From positions 1 through 37,057 of the forward strand of contig JADFOJ010000028.1 in the NCBI GenBank assembly GCA_022562915.1: a stretch of DNA of 37,057 nucleotides, in the 5' to 3' direction. A program made the position numbers and the translations under genes. The DNA is from Planctomycetota bacterium. Lineage in GTDB: Bacteria > Planctomycetota > Phycisphaerae > Phycisphaerales > SM1A02. Under the pieces are notes generated by a model that saw only the letters and a program-made list of their open reading frames with translations, did not search any database and was not told the origin of the DNA. Below are positions 7,004 to 14,113 of this stretch, piece after piece; the stretch's first letter is position 1, and each line of letters begins with the position of its first letter.

Positions 7004-8137
7004 TCAAATTGTGCATTGACTGTGTGGAAGCTGTGTATGCAGCGCCTCGGTCATCCATCCCCCGCCCAGCACGGTGTCGCCGTCGTAGCAGACGACCGCC
7101 TGCCCCGGTGCGACGGCGAACTGGGGTTGTTCGAAGCGGACCTCCAGCGAATTCGGACCCGTCACACGCACCCGCGCGGGGACGGCCGTGGCGTTATACC
7201 GGATCTGTGCGCCGCACCGGATCCACGCGCCGGGCTTCGGCTCGACGTGCCAGTTGCTCTCGGCCGCCAGGCACCCGCCTGCAAGAAGGTCATCGCGTGA
7301 GCCCACCGTCACCGTGTTCGACGCCGCGTCCTTGTTCACCACGTACAGCGGGTAGCCGCGTGCCACACCGAGCCCGCGTCGCTGACCGATCGTGTAGTGC
7401 TGGTGGCCCCGGTGCCGGCCGATCTCCCGACCGTCGCGATCAACGATGGCGCCGCCGCGCAGGGCATCGGGGCTCCGCCGCTGCACGAGCCCGGCATAGT
7501 CGCCGTCGGGAACGAAACATATATCCTGCGAGTCCGGCTTGTCGAAGACGGGAAGATCGAAGCTCTCGGCCAGCGCTCGAACCTCCGACTTGCGATACCC
7601 GCCGACGGGCAGCAGCATCTCGTCGATTCGATCGAGCGGGGTGCCGAACAGGACGTAGCTCTGATCCTTGCCGTGATCGACGCCGCGAAGAAGGCGAGAT
7701 CCCTCGATCCGCGCGTAGTGCCCCGACGCGACGTACCGGGCGTCGATCTGCCTTGCATAGTCGTGCAGTTTCCCGAACTTGAGCCAGTCGTTGCACCTGA
7801 TGCAGGGGTTCGGCGTCTGCCCGTCGTTGTACGCACCGACGAAGTAGTCGATGATCCGGTCAAACTCCTTCTTGAAGTTGCAGACGTACAGCGGGATGTC
7901 CAGCCTGGCGGCGACGAGCCGGGCGTCCGCGGCATCGTTGATCGAACAGCATCCACGGGTGCCGACGCGGATCCGGTCGGCACCCTCGTCCGCCTCCAGC
8001 TCATCCAGAGTCTCGCCGGGCGATCCCAGCCGCATGAAACAACCGACCACGTCGTAGCCGGCGCGCACCAGCAGGGCCGCCGCGACCGAGGAGTCCACGC
8101 CGCCGGACATCGCCACGAGGACCTTGGTCGGGGGCAT
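7004..8137 (-). CDS. mnmA: tRNA-specific 2-thiouridylase MnmA
   Basis: The 377-residue enzyme transfers sulfur to U34 of tRNAs for Lys, Glu and Gln, using ATP to adenylate the base. The PP-loop SGGVDSS is at 11-17. NPCIRCN contains the catalytic Cys (C115, with an additional Cys at 112), and PDSQDICF contains the second catalytic Cys (C207). GRHRGHQHYTIGQRRGLG is the conserved tRNA-binding region, and a C-terminal beta-barrel follows. The ATG at 8137 is preferred to one nine codons upstream because the MnmA family begins with the K-V-L-V-A-M-SGG strand and because TAGAAT lies five bases before it. There is no Shine-Dalgarno site. It is divergent from the RNase HII-like gene, with only 66 bases between the start codons. 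Confidence 0.96.
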   Translation of the reverse strand: MPPTKVLVAMSGGVDSSVAAALLVRAGYDVVGCFMRLGSPGETLDELEADEGADRIRVGTRGCCSINDAADARLVAARLDIPLYVCNFKKEFDRIIDYFVGAYNDGQTPNPCIRCNDWLKFGKLHDYARQIDARYVASGHYARIEGSRLLRGVDHGKDQSYVLFGTPLDRIDEMLLPVGGYRKSEVRALAESFDLPVFDKPDSQDICFVPDGDYAGLVQRRSPDALRGGAIVDRDGREIGRHRGHQHYTIGQRRGLGVARGYPLYVVNKDAASNTVTVGSRDDLLAGGCLAAESNWHVEPKPGAWIRCGAQIRYNATAVPARVRVTGPNSLEVRFEQPQFAVAPGQAVVCYDGDTVLGGGWMTEALHTQLPHSQCTI

Positions 8138-8142
8138 GGGGC

Positions 8143-8148
8143 ATTCTA
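8143..8148 (-). promoter_or_regulatory. Putative -10 element for leaderless mnmA mRNA
   Basis: Minus-strand TAGAAT is followed by GCCCC and then the ATG at 8137. The five-base gap would place the transcription start at or beside the start codon. No -35 box stands out. Confidence 0.45.
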
Positions 8149-8190
8149 GGAACAGATTATCCACACGGGGGCGTCCCTGGGCGTTGCCGG

Positions 8191-8196
8191 TACAGT
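8191..8196 (+). promoter_or_regulatory. Putative -10 element for the RNase HII-like gene
   Basis: TACAGT is followed by GCCCGTC and then GTG at 8204. The spacing supports a leaderless transcript and argues for this start over the in-frame GTG at 8195, which would lie inside the hexamer. Confidence 0.45.
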
Positions 8197-8203
8197 GCCC
8201 GTC

Positions 8204-9172
8204 GTGCTGATCTACGCGGGCATCGACGAGGCGGGCTACGGGCCGATGCTCGGGCCGTTGTGCGTGGCCGGCACGGTGTTCGTCCTGCCCGAATACGATC
8301 CCGGCGAGGGCGCTCCGGAGTTGTGGCGCCTGTTACGGGCCGCCGTGTGCCGCTCGCCGAGCGACCGCACCCGCCGGGTCGCCGTCAACGACTCGAAGAA
8401 GCTCAAGTGCCCGAACGACGGGCCGGGTCATCCGCTGCGCCATCTCGAGCGCGGCGTGCTGGCGTTCTTTCCGTACGGTGAGGATGCCCCCGACACGGAC
8501 GAGGCCCTCTTCGCGCCGCTCGAAGCGATCGTCCCCGATCGCCCGTGGTTCGCCGGGGAATGCACCTTGCCTGTGGCGCACACCGCCGACCAGACGCGGA
8601 TCTCGCGCGGGCGCGTCCGGCGGGCCATGCAGCGCAGCGGCGTCCAGTGCGAGGTGATGTCGTGCCGCGTGATCGATGCCGGAGAGCTCAACCGGTCGGT
8701 CGCCGGGCATCGCACCAAGGCCGACGTCAACTTCGATGCGGCGATGGGGCTGGTCGAGAGCATCTGGTCACGCTGGCCCCGGGATCACCCGCGGGTCGTC
8801 ATCGATCGCCACGGCGGTCGGACCCGTTACGCCCACGGGCTCGAGCGGGCCCTGGCGGGCTCCACCGTGCAGGTCGTCGCCGAGACGGCCACCCTCAGCC
8901 GGTACCTCGTCTCCCGCGGCGGCTCGTCGCTCACGGTGAGTTTCGCCGTGGAGGCGGACGGGCGGTTCCTTGCGGTGGCGCTGGCGTCCATGGTCGCCAA
9001 GTACGTTCGCGAGCTGCTCATGCAGAGACTGAATCGCTTCTTCGGGGGACAGATGACCGGGCTCAAGCCGACCGCCGGGTATTTCACGGACGGCCGGCGG
9101 TACGTCACCGAGATCACGCCGGTGATCCAGCGGCTGCACCTGGCCTCGAACGACCTGGTCCGGACGGTCTGA
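8204..9172 (+). CDS. Enlarged RNase HII-like protein
   Basis: The 322-residue protein opens with AGIDEAGYGPMLGPL, the RNase HII signature in which DEAGRG has become DEAGYG. The Asp-Glu pair is D8-E9. NDSKKL follows at about 66, VVIDRHGG supplies a third acidic residue, and FAVEADGRFLAVALASMVAKY aligns with the KGDxxxxxIAAASIIAK block carrying the fourth. The four-carboxylate metal site therefore looks intact. The protein is some 120 residues longer than standard RNase HII (about 200), because of insertions between DSKKL and the third Asp. RNase HII removes ribonucleotides from DNA; whether this divergent form does so is unknown. The Gly-Arg-Gly to Gly-Tyr-Gly change touches the motif that reads the ribose 2'-OH. 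It is divergent from mnmA and upstream of fusA, separated by a promoter. Confidence 0.8.
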   Translation: MLIYAGIDEAGYGPMLGPLCVAGTVFVLPEYDPGEGAPELWRLLRAAVCRSPSDRTRRVAVNDSKKLKCPNDGPGHPLRHLERGVLAFFPYGEDAPDTDEALFAPLEAIVPDRPWFAGECTLPVAHTADQTRISRGRVRRAMQRSGVQCEVMSCRVIDAGELNRSVAGHRTKADVNFDAAMGLVESIWSRWPRDHPRVVIDRHGGRTRYAHGLERALAGSTVQVVAETATLSRYLVSRGGSSLTVSFAVEADGRFLAVALASMVAKYVRELLMQRLNRFFGGQMTGLKPTAGYFTDGRRYVTEITPVIQRLHLASNDLVRTV

Positions 9173-9184
9173 GCGAGGCCGTCA

Positions 9185-9212
9185 TTGACTCCGGCCCGCT
9201 CACCCCTACAAT
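9185..9212 (+). promoter_or_regulatory. Strong sigma-70-type promoter upstream of fusA
   Basis: TTGACT (9185-9190), a 16-base spacer and TACAAT (9207-9212) match the vegetative consensus at five of six positions in each box. Initiation is expected near 9219, giving a leader of roughly 240 bases before the fusA start. Confidence 0.75.
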
Positions 9213-9245
9213 TCGCGTTCTTCAGGAACGAAAGGAGACGAACCG

Positions 9246-9281
9246 TTGCCTGACGAAAGCGTGAACGCTCGCTTGTGCTGA
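9246..9281 (+). CDS. Candidate 11-codon leader peptide in the fusA leader
   Basis: AAGGAG at 9232-9237 is followed, eight bases on, by TTG and a short frame reading (M)PDESVNARLC before TGA at 9279-9281. The stop overlaps the first base of the outer hairpin arm. This is the best Shine-Dalgarno site in the region, while fusA itself has only a poor one. A ribosome on this mini-frame would sit against the hairpin, as in translation-coupled attenuators. Codon use cannot prove coding at this length. Confidence 0.3.
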   Translation: MPDESVNARLC

Positions 9282-9361
9282 CCGGTTCCTCCGGCCCGTG
9301 CAAGACGGGCCATTGATGACGGAACCGGTTCCCCCTTCGCCATCCGGGTGAAAGACGGGGG
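9281..9361 (+). promoter_or_regulatory. Structured 5' leader of fusA (nested hairpins)
   Basis: Outer arms ACCGGTTCC (9281-9289) and GGAACCGGT (9321-9329) enclose an inner perfect stem GGCCCGT (9293-9299) with ACGGGCC (9305-9311). A second hairpin follows, CCCCC-TTCGCC (9331-9341) with GGTGAA and GGGGG (to 9361), with a small internal loop. There is no U tract, so it is not a simple terminator. An additional 100 unstructured bases lead to the fusA start. A regulatory element acting on EF-G synthesis is inferred. Confidence 0.55.
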
Positions 9362-9462
9362 CAATTCCGCCGATAACGACCTGACCGGGTGACCCGCGCC
9401 CGCACCGTATGCGTGCCCCGGGGTCACTTCTCTCGACTTCCGGACACGAGACTCCGCCCGCC

Positions 9463-11577
9463 ATGACCCTCGACCTGAACACGTTGCGCAACATCGGGAT
9501 CTGCGCCCACATCGATGCGGGCAAGACCACGATCACCGAGCGCATTCTTTTCTACACCGGCCGCAACTACAAGATGGGTGAGGTGCACGAAGGCACGGCC
9601 ACCATGGACTTCCTGGAGGAGGAGCAGCGGCGCGGCATCACGATTCAAGCCGCGGCCACCACGTGCGAGTGGGAATACCTGGGGCGGACGTACACGATCA
9701 ACCTCATCGACACACCGGGCCACGTCGACTTCACGATCGAGGTCGAGCGATCGTTGCGCGTGCTCGACGGCATGGTCGCGGCGTTCGACGGCAAGGAGGG
9801 CGTCGAGGCTCAATCCGAGACGGTCTGGCGCCAGGCCGATCGGTACAACGTTCCTCGCATCTGCTTCATCAACAAGATGGACAAGGTCGGCGCGGACTTC
9901 CCGATGAGCTTCGAGTCGATCCGGGAGCGGCTCGGCGCGCATCCGATCGCCGTGCAGCTTCCCATCAGCTCCGGCGACTCGTTCGAGGGCATCGTCGATC
10001 TCCTGGAAATGACCGCCTACTACTTCGATCAGAGTGAACTCGGAGCCCGCATCGAGCAGCGGCCGATCCCCGATGATATGCGAGAGACGGCGCAAACCTG
10101 GCACCACGACCTGGTCGAGCTGGCGGCGGACCTCGACGAGTCGCTGACGGAGCTGTACATCGAGGACGAGTCCGCCATCACCGCCGACCAGATCCGAGCG
10201 GCCCTGCGAAGGGGCACCATCGAGCGTCGTTGCACCCCGGTCTTCTGCGGCGCCGCCCTTCGCAACATCGGCATCCAGCGGCTGCTCAACGGCGTGATCG
10301 ACTACCTTCCGAATCCCACCGAGGTTCCGCTGGTCGAGGGCCTTGACCCGAAGGATCTCACGACGAAGCTCACCCGCGCCGCCTCCGTGGACGCACCGTT
10401 CTCGGCGCTGGTGTTCAAGGTCGTCTCGGACATACACGGTGATCTCACGTACATCCGGGTGTACTCCGGCCGGCTCACCCGCGGGCAGCGCCTGATCAAC
10501 GCCGGCAATCGGAAGAAGGAGATCGTCTCCCGGATCTTCGAGATGCACGCCAAGGACCGGGTGCCCCTGGACTCGCTGGAGGCCGGTCAGATCGCGGCGG
10601 TCATCGGCCCCAAGCATTCCGTGACCGGCGACACCCTCTCCGACCCGGAGGCACCGATCATCCTCGAACGGATCATCTTCCCCGATCCGGTCATCAGCAT
10701 GTCGATCGAGCCGAACACGAACGACGACAAGCAGCGGCTCTCCGAGGCGATGGCGACCATCAACCGGGAAGACCCCTCCTTCCGCTTCAGTTACAACGAA
10801 GAAACCGGTGAAACCATCATCGCCGGCATGGGCGAGCTGCACCTGGAGATCATCAAGCACAAGCTCGTCAAGGATCGCAACGTCGCGGTGACGTTCGGCA
10901 CCCCGCGTGTCAGCTACCGCGAGACGATCACCGGGAAAGCCAACAAGGTCCGCGGCAAGTTCATCAAGCAGACCGGTGGCCGCGGCCAGTACGGCGACGT
11001 GCTGATCAACGTCTCGCCGATGACCGCCGACCAAGCCGCCGAGCAGGAGATCCAGTTCGTCGACAGCATCGGCTTCATCGACAGGATCACCGGTGGCGCC
11101 GTTCCGAAGACCGTGATCCCCGCCGTCGAGGCGGGCGTGCGCGGCGCCGCCGCCAGCGGCATCCTCGGCGGCTACCCGGTGGTGAAAATTCTCGTCGAAC
11201 TGGTGGACGGTTCGTATCACGAGGTGGATTCGAGCCCGCTCGCCTTCGAGCAGGCGGGAGCGCTGGCTTTCCGGGAGGCGTGCACGCGGGCGAAGCTCGC
11301 CCTGCTGGAGCCCATCATGAAGGTCGTCGTCGTCACGCCCGACGACTACTTCGGCGCGGTCAGCGGCGATCTTTCCAGCCGGCGCGGCCAGATCGTCGAG
11401 ACGGAGCTCCGGGGCAACGTGCGGGTGATCACCGCCGACATCCCCCTCGCGGAGATGTTCGGCTACACGACCACGCTTCGCGGTTTGACCCAGGGCCGGG
11501 CATCCAGTTCCATGGAGCCGAGCCAGTACCGGCTCATGCCTGATCGTCTACGCGATGAGGTCCTCGCGAAGGCGTGA
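9463..11577 (+). CDS. fusA: Elongation factor G
   Basis: The 704-residue GTPase moves tRNA-mRNA through the ribosome and, with RRF, splits post-termination ribosomes. The G1 loop AHIDAGKT is at 15-22, RRGITIQAA is switch I with G2, DTPGHVDF is G3 and NKMDK is G4. Domains II to V follow, with the domain IV segment TGGRGQYGDV and the domain V region. Length is within the normal range of 690-710. The start MTLDLNTLRNIGICAHIDAGKTT at 9463 matches the family; an in-frame ATG at 9409 would add 18 unrelated residues. No rpsL, rpsG or tufA neighbours are present, so this copy is outside a canonical str operon. Many Planctomycetota carry several EF-G genes, and I cannot tell whether this is the main one. 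The next gene begins within 50 bases. Confidence 0.95.
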   Translation: MTLDLNTLRNIGICAHIDAGKTTITERILFYTGRNYKMGEVHEGTATMDFLEEEQRRGITIQAAATTCEWEYLGRTYTINLIDTPGHVDFTIEVERSLRVLDGMVAAFDGKEGVEAQSETVWRQADRYNVPRICFINKMDKVGADFPMSFESIRERLGAHPIAVQLPISSGDSFEGIVDLLEMTAYYFDQSELGARIEQRPIPDDMRETAQTWHHDLVELAADLDESLTELYIEDESAITADQIRAALRRGTIERRCTPVFCGAALRNIGIQRLLNGVIDYLPNPTEVPLVEGLDPKDLTTKLTRAASVDAPFSALVFKVVSDIHGDLTYIRVYSGRLTRGQRLINAGNRKKEIVSRIFEMHAKDRVPLDSLEAGQIAAVIGPKHSVTGDTLSDPEAPIILERIIFPDPVISMSIEPNTNDDKQRLSEAMATINREDPSFRFSYNEETGETIIAGMGELHLEIIKHKLVKDRNVAVTFGTPRVSYRETITGKANKVRGKFIKQTGGRGQYGDVLINVSPMTADQAAEQEIQFVDSIGFIDRITGGAVPKTVIPAVEAGVRGAAASGILGGYPVVKILVELVDGSYHEVDSSPLAFEQAGALAFREACTRAKLALLEPIMKVVVVTPDDYFGAVSGDLSSRRGQIVETELRGNVRVITADIPLAEMFGYTTTLRGLTQGRASSSMEPSQYRLMPDRLRDEVLAKA

Positions 11578-11624
11578 ACCAGAGGCACGGAGGCGCCGGC
11601 AATGGCGACATCGTGACCGCCGGG

Positions 11625-12746
11625 ATGGATCAGCGGTACCTGTCGATGGCCGCGCGCCTGGCGCTGCGAGGCCACGGCGGCGCCGAGCCGAACCCGCTGG
11701 TCGGTTGCGTGATCGTCTCCGGCAGCGACGAGGTCGTCGGATGGGGATACCACCGTCGCTGCGGAGGTCCGCACGCCGAGATCATCGCGCTGGGCCGCGC
11801 CGGTTCGCGGGCTCGCGGCGCGACGGTCTACCTGACGCTGGAGCCGTGCACTCACCTGGGCCGCACCGGTCCGTGCAGCGAAGCCCTGATCGCCGCGGGC
11901 GTGGCGCGGGTCGTCTACGCCCGGAGCGAGCCGGACCTCGTCGCGACCGGCGGAGCCGGCCGGCTCCGGTCGGCGGGGATCCAGGCCTGCCTGAATGAAA
12001 CGTGCGAGGACGCAATCAGTGTGAGCGATCCGTTCGTGCAGCGCATCCGCACCGGAATGCCCTGGGTGGTAGCCAAGTGGGCGCAGAGCCTCGACGGGCG
12101 CATCGCGACCCGCACCGGCGAGAGCCGATGGATCAGCAGCCGTGCGAGCCGCCGGCTGGTTCATCAAGAGCGCGGTCGCGTCGATGTGATTCTCACGGGG
12201 ATCGGCACGGTGCGCCGGGATGATCCCATGCTCACCGCACGGGGCGTTCACACTCGCCGCATCGCCCGCCGGGTCGTGATCGATCCGGAGCTTGACATCG
12301 CCGCCGACCGGCGCCTCGTCACGACCACCGACACGGCGCCGACGGTGGTGGCGTGCGGCGAGGACCGGCTCCAGGCCGACGCCGACGGGGCGGAGCTGCT
12401 GCGCCGCGCCGGCGTGGAGCTGCTGGGCGTGCCGCGGACAGGCAGCGAGCTTCCCCTGGAGCGCGTCCTGAGGGAACTGGTGCTCCGGTACCAGGCAACG
12501 CACGTCCTGGTCGAGGCGGGTCCCGGCCTGCTGGGACGGCTGTTCAGCACGCAGCTCGTCAACGAAGCCTGGGTCTTCGTCGCACCGGTGCTCTTCGGCG
12601 ACGAGCGGGCGCTGCCGTGCGTGCGCGGCCTGACGGTGGACGCGCTCACCGACGGATGTCGCCTCGATCTCTGGAACGTCCGCTCTCGCGGCGGGGACCT
12701 CGTGCTGCGCTACGGCGTCAGTGCGTGCCCGGCGCCCCGGCCGTAA
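11625..12746 (+). CDS. ribD: Bifunctional riboflavin biosynthesis deaminase/reductase
   Basis: The 373-residue fusion performs two consecutive steps of riboflavin synthesis: deamination of 2,5-diamino-6-ribosylamino-pyrimidinone phosphate, then reduction of the ribosyl side chain. The zinc deaminase core is PHAEIIAL (H50, E52) with EPCTHLGRTGPC (C75, C84). The reductase domain starts near 150 with PWVVAKWAQSLDGRIATRTGESRWIS and includes VEAGPGLLGRLF. The start at 11625 matches the family N-terminus; in-frame GTGs at 11574 (overlapping the fusA stop) and 11613 are possible. It is probably co-transcribed with fusA. Other rib genes are not in the window. Its last 29 bases overlap the 3' end of the convergent DUF4340 gene. 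Confidence 0.92.
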   Translation: MDQRYLSMAARLALRGHGGAEPNPLVGCVIVSGSDEVVGWGYHRRCGGPHAEIIALGRAGSRARGATVYLTLEPCTHLGRTGPCSEALIAAGVARVVYARSEPDLVATGGAGRLRSAGIQACLNETCEDAISVSDPFVQRIRTGMPWVVAKWAQSLDGRIATRTGESRWISSRASRRLVHQERGRVDVILTGIGTVRRDDPMLTARGVHTRRIARRVVIDPELDIAADRRLVTTTDTAPTVVACGEDRLQADADGAELLRRAGVELLGVPRTGSELPLERVLRELVLRYQATHVLVEAGPGLLGRLFSTQLVNEAWVFVAPVLFGDERALPCVRGLTVDALTDGCRLDLWNVRSRGGDLVLRYGVSACPAPRP

Positions 12747-14112
12747 CCTCGATGCCGAAATCTTCGGGCAACATGGGAATCTCCGTCCCGTCGGTGAAGA
12801 TCCTCCAGACGTTGTCTCCGTTGTCCATGACCATCTGGTCGAGGTGCTCCGTCTCGCCCGGCAGCGCCATTCCGAAACGCACCGTGTCCAACGGGCGACC
12901 GTCGAAACCGAAGAGCGTGATGCTGCGGCCCGCCGCCGAGAACAACGGCATATCGACGATCTCGATCCGGGTCGCCCTGGCGGTGGTGAGCATCTCCAGG
13001 AATGCCTCCACCGCGACGGCATCCGCGAGGGCGCCCAGGTCCGGCGCGGTCCATCGTTCCAGGTCGCGCCTCAGGCGCAGCTCACCGTCGCCCCGGCGAA
13101 TCACGAACGACTTGACGTCGGCCGGCAGGACACCGCTCGCCGTTGGATCGACGAGACTTCGCGTCCTGGGGAAGAACGCGGCAACGACCGCCCCCGGCAA
13201 CTGCACGACGACCGAGCGGCCCTCGACCAGGCCGAAGCGGTCTTCCGAGCCGACACCGGTGCGGGCGCCGACGAGCAGGCGGTCCACGTGCTCGACGGTG
13301 AGCACCTTATCGCCGCGCGTGACCTGCCGCGTCGATCGGACGGTCACCGTGCCGACGGGGCTCGCCAGGCCGAACCTGGAGAGGTCATCGGGCTCATCGA
13401 GGATGAATCCGGCGGACCTGGCCCGACGAATGGCGGACTCCAGTGCCTCCCAGGCCACCGGATCGACGCGAGTCCGCACGGGCTCGGTCATGACCCACCG
13501 GGTGCCTTGCCGCTCCAGCACGACACGGCGATCATCGTCGACGATCTCGATCCCGTCGATTTCATCGGGAGCGGGCGCGAAGATCGTTCGATCACGCCAG
13601 TTCTTGGAATCGAACTCGACGGCGCGCTCATACAGTTCCCCGGTGACGACGTAGACGGCCCGGCTCTCACCGAGCTTCAGATACGAACGCCCGGCCACGC
13701 CGCGGCGGCCGAACCTCAACGAGTACGACCCCTGCGGCCAGGTCCACGTGACCAGCGCTCTCGGCGGATCGAAGCCCAGGTCCCTCGACGCATCGTCATC
13801 CGGATCGAGCACGCGCACGACTTGGACCTGGGTCGCCATCAGGATGAGCCTGCGGATCGAGTAGGCGTCCATGGGAAAGTGAAACGGCTCGACCTGGGTC
13901 CAGGTGTTCCCGCTGCGCTCGAACCGCATCGAGGCCTCGCCGGCTCGGTCGACCGTGATCCGATCCACCAGGTCAACCGGGATCTTCGACGCCCCCGGCA
14001 GCACCAGCAGGCGATCGCCGGTCCGTGTCGCGTCGCCGCTGTACAGGAGTATCACGCCCACGACGCCGATGACCGCCAGCACGACCGCCACGATGGTCGA
14101 TCTCGAGTTCAT
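12718..14112 (-). CDS. DUF4340-domain protein of the Gld-like ABC operon
   Basis: The 464-residue protein has an N-terminal membrane anchor (about residues 7-26, IVAVVLAVIGVVGVILLY) and a large exported portion. Repeated segments of the DUF4340 type are seen: a WTQVEPFHFPMDAYSIRRLI block near 70-90, a WVMTEPVRTRVDPVAWEAL block near 207-226 and a later VAVEAFLEMLTTARATRIEI block. Each resembles the beta-alpha unit in which a side-chain-rich strand is followed by a helix. It is the last gene of the minus-strand operon, starting one base after the stop of the GldG-like gene. In related operons this protein accompanies the GldG-like subunit; its biochemical role is unknown. A periplasmic scaffold or substrate-binding role is an inference. 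Confidence 0.85.
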   Translation of the reverse strand: MNSRSTIVAVVLAVIGVVGVILLYSGDATRTGDRLLVLPGASKIPVDLVDRITVDRAGEASMRFERSGNTWTQVEPFHFPMDAYSIRRLILMATQVQVVRVLDPDDDASRDLGFDPPRALVTWTWPQGSYSLRFGRRGVAGRSYLKLGESRAVYVVTGELYERAVEFDSKNWRDRTIFAPAPDEIDGIEIVDDDRRVVLERQGTRWVMTEPVRTRVDPVAWEALESAIRRARSAGFILDEPDDLSRFGLASPVGTVTVRSTRQVTRGDKVLTVEHVDRLLVGARTGVGSEDRFGLVEGRSVVVQLPGAVVAAFFPRTRSLVDPTASGVLPADVKSFVIRRGDGELRLRRDLERWTAPDLGALADAVAVEAFLEMLTTARATRIEIVDMPLFSAAGRSITLFGFDGRPLDTVRFGMALPGETEHLDQMVMDNGDNVWRIFTDGTEIPMLPEDFGIEVTAGAPGTH

Positions 14113-14113
14113 C

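Noticed and set aside
9424..11220. 598-codon minus-strand frame opposite fusA
   Set aside because: EF-G on the plus strand is complete, and the antisense product shows no motif.
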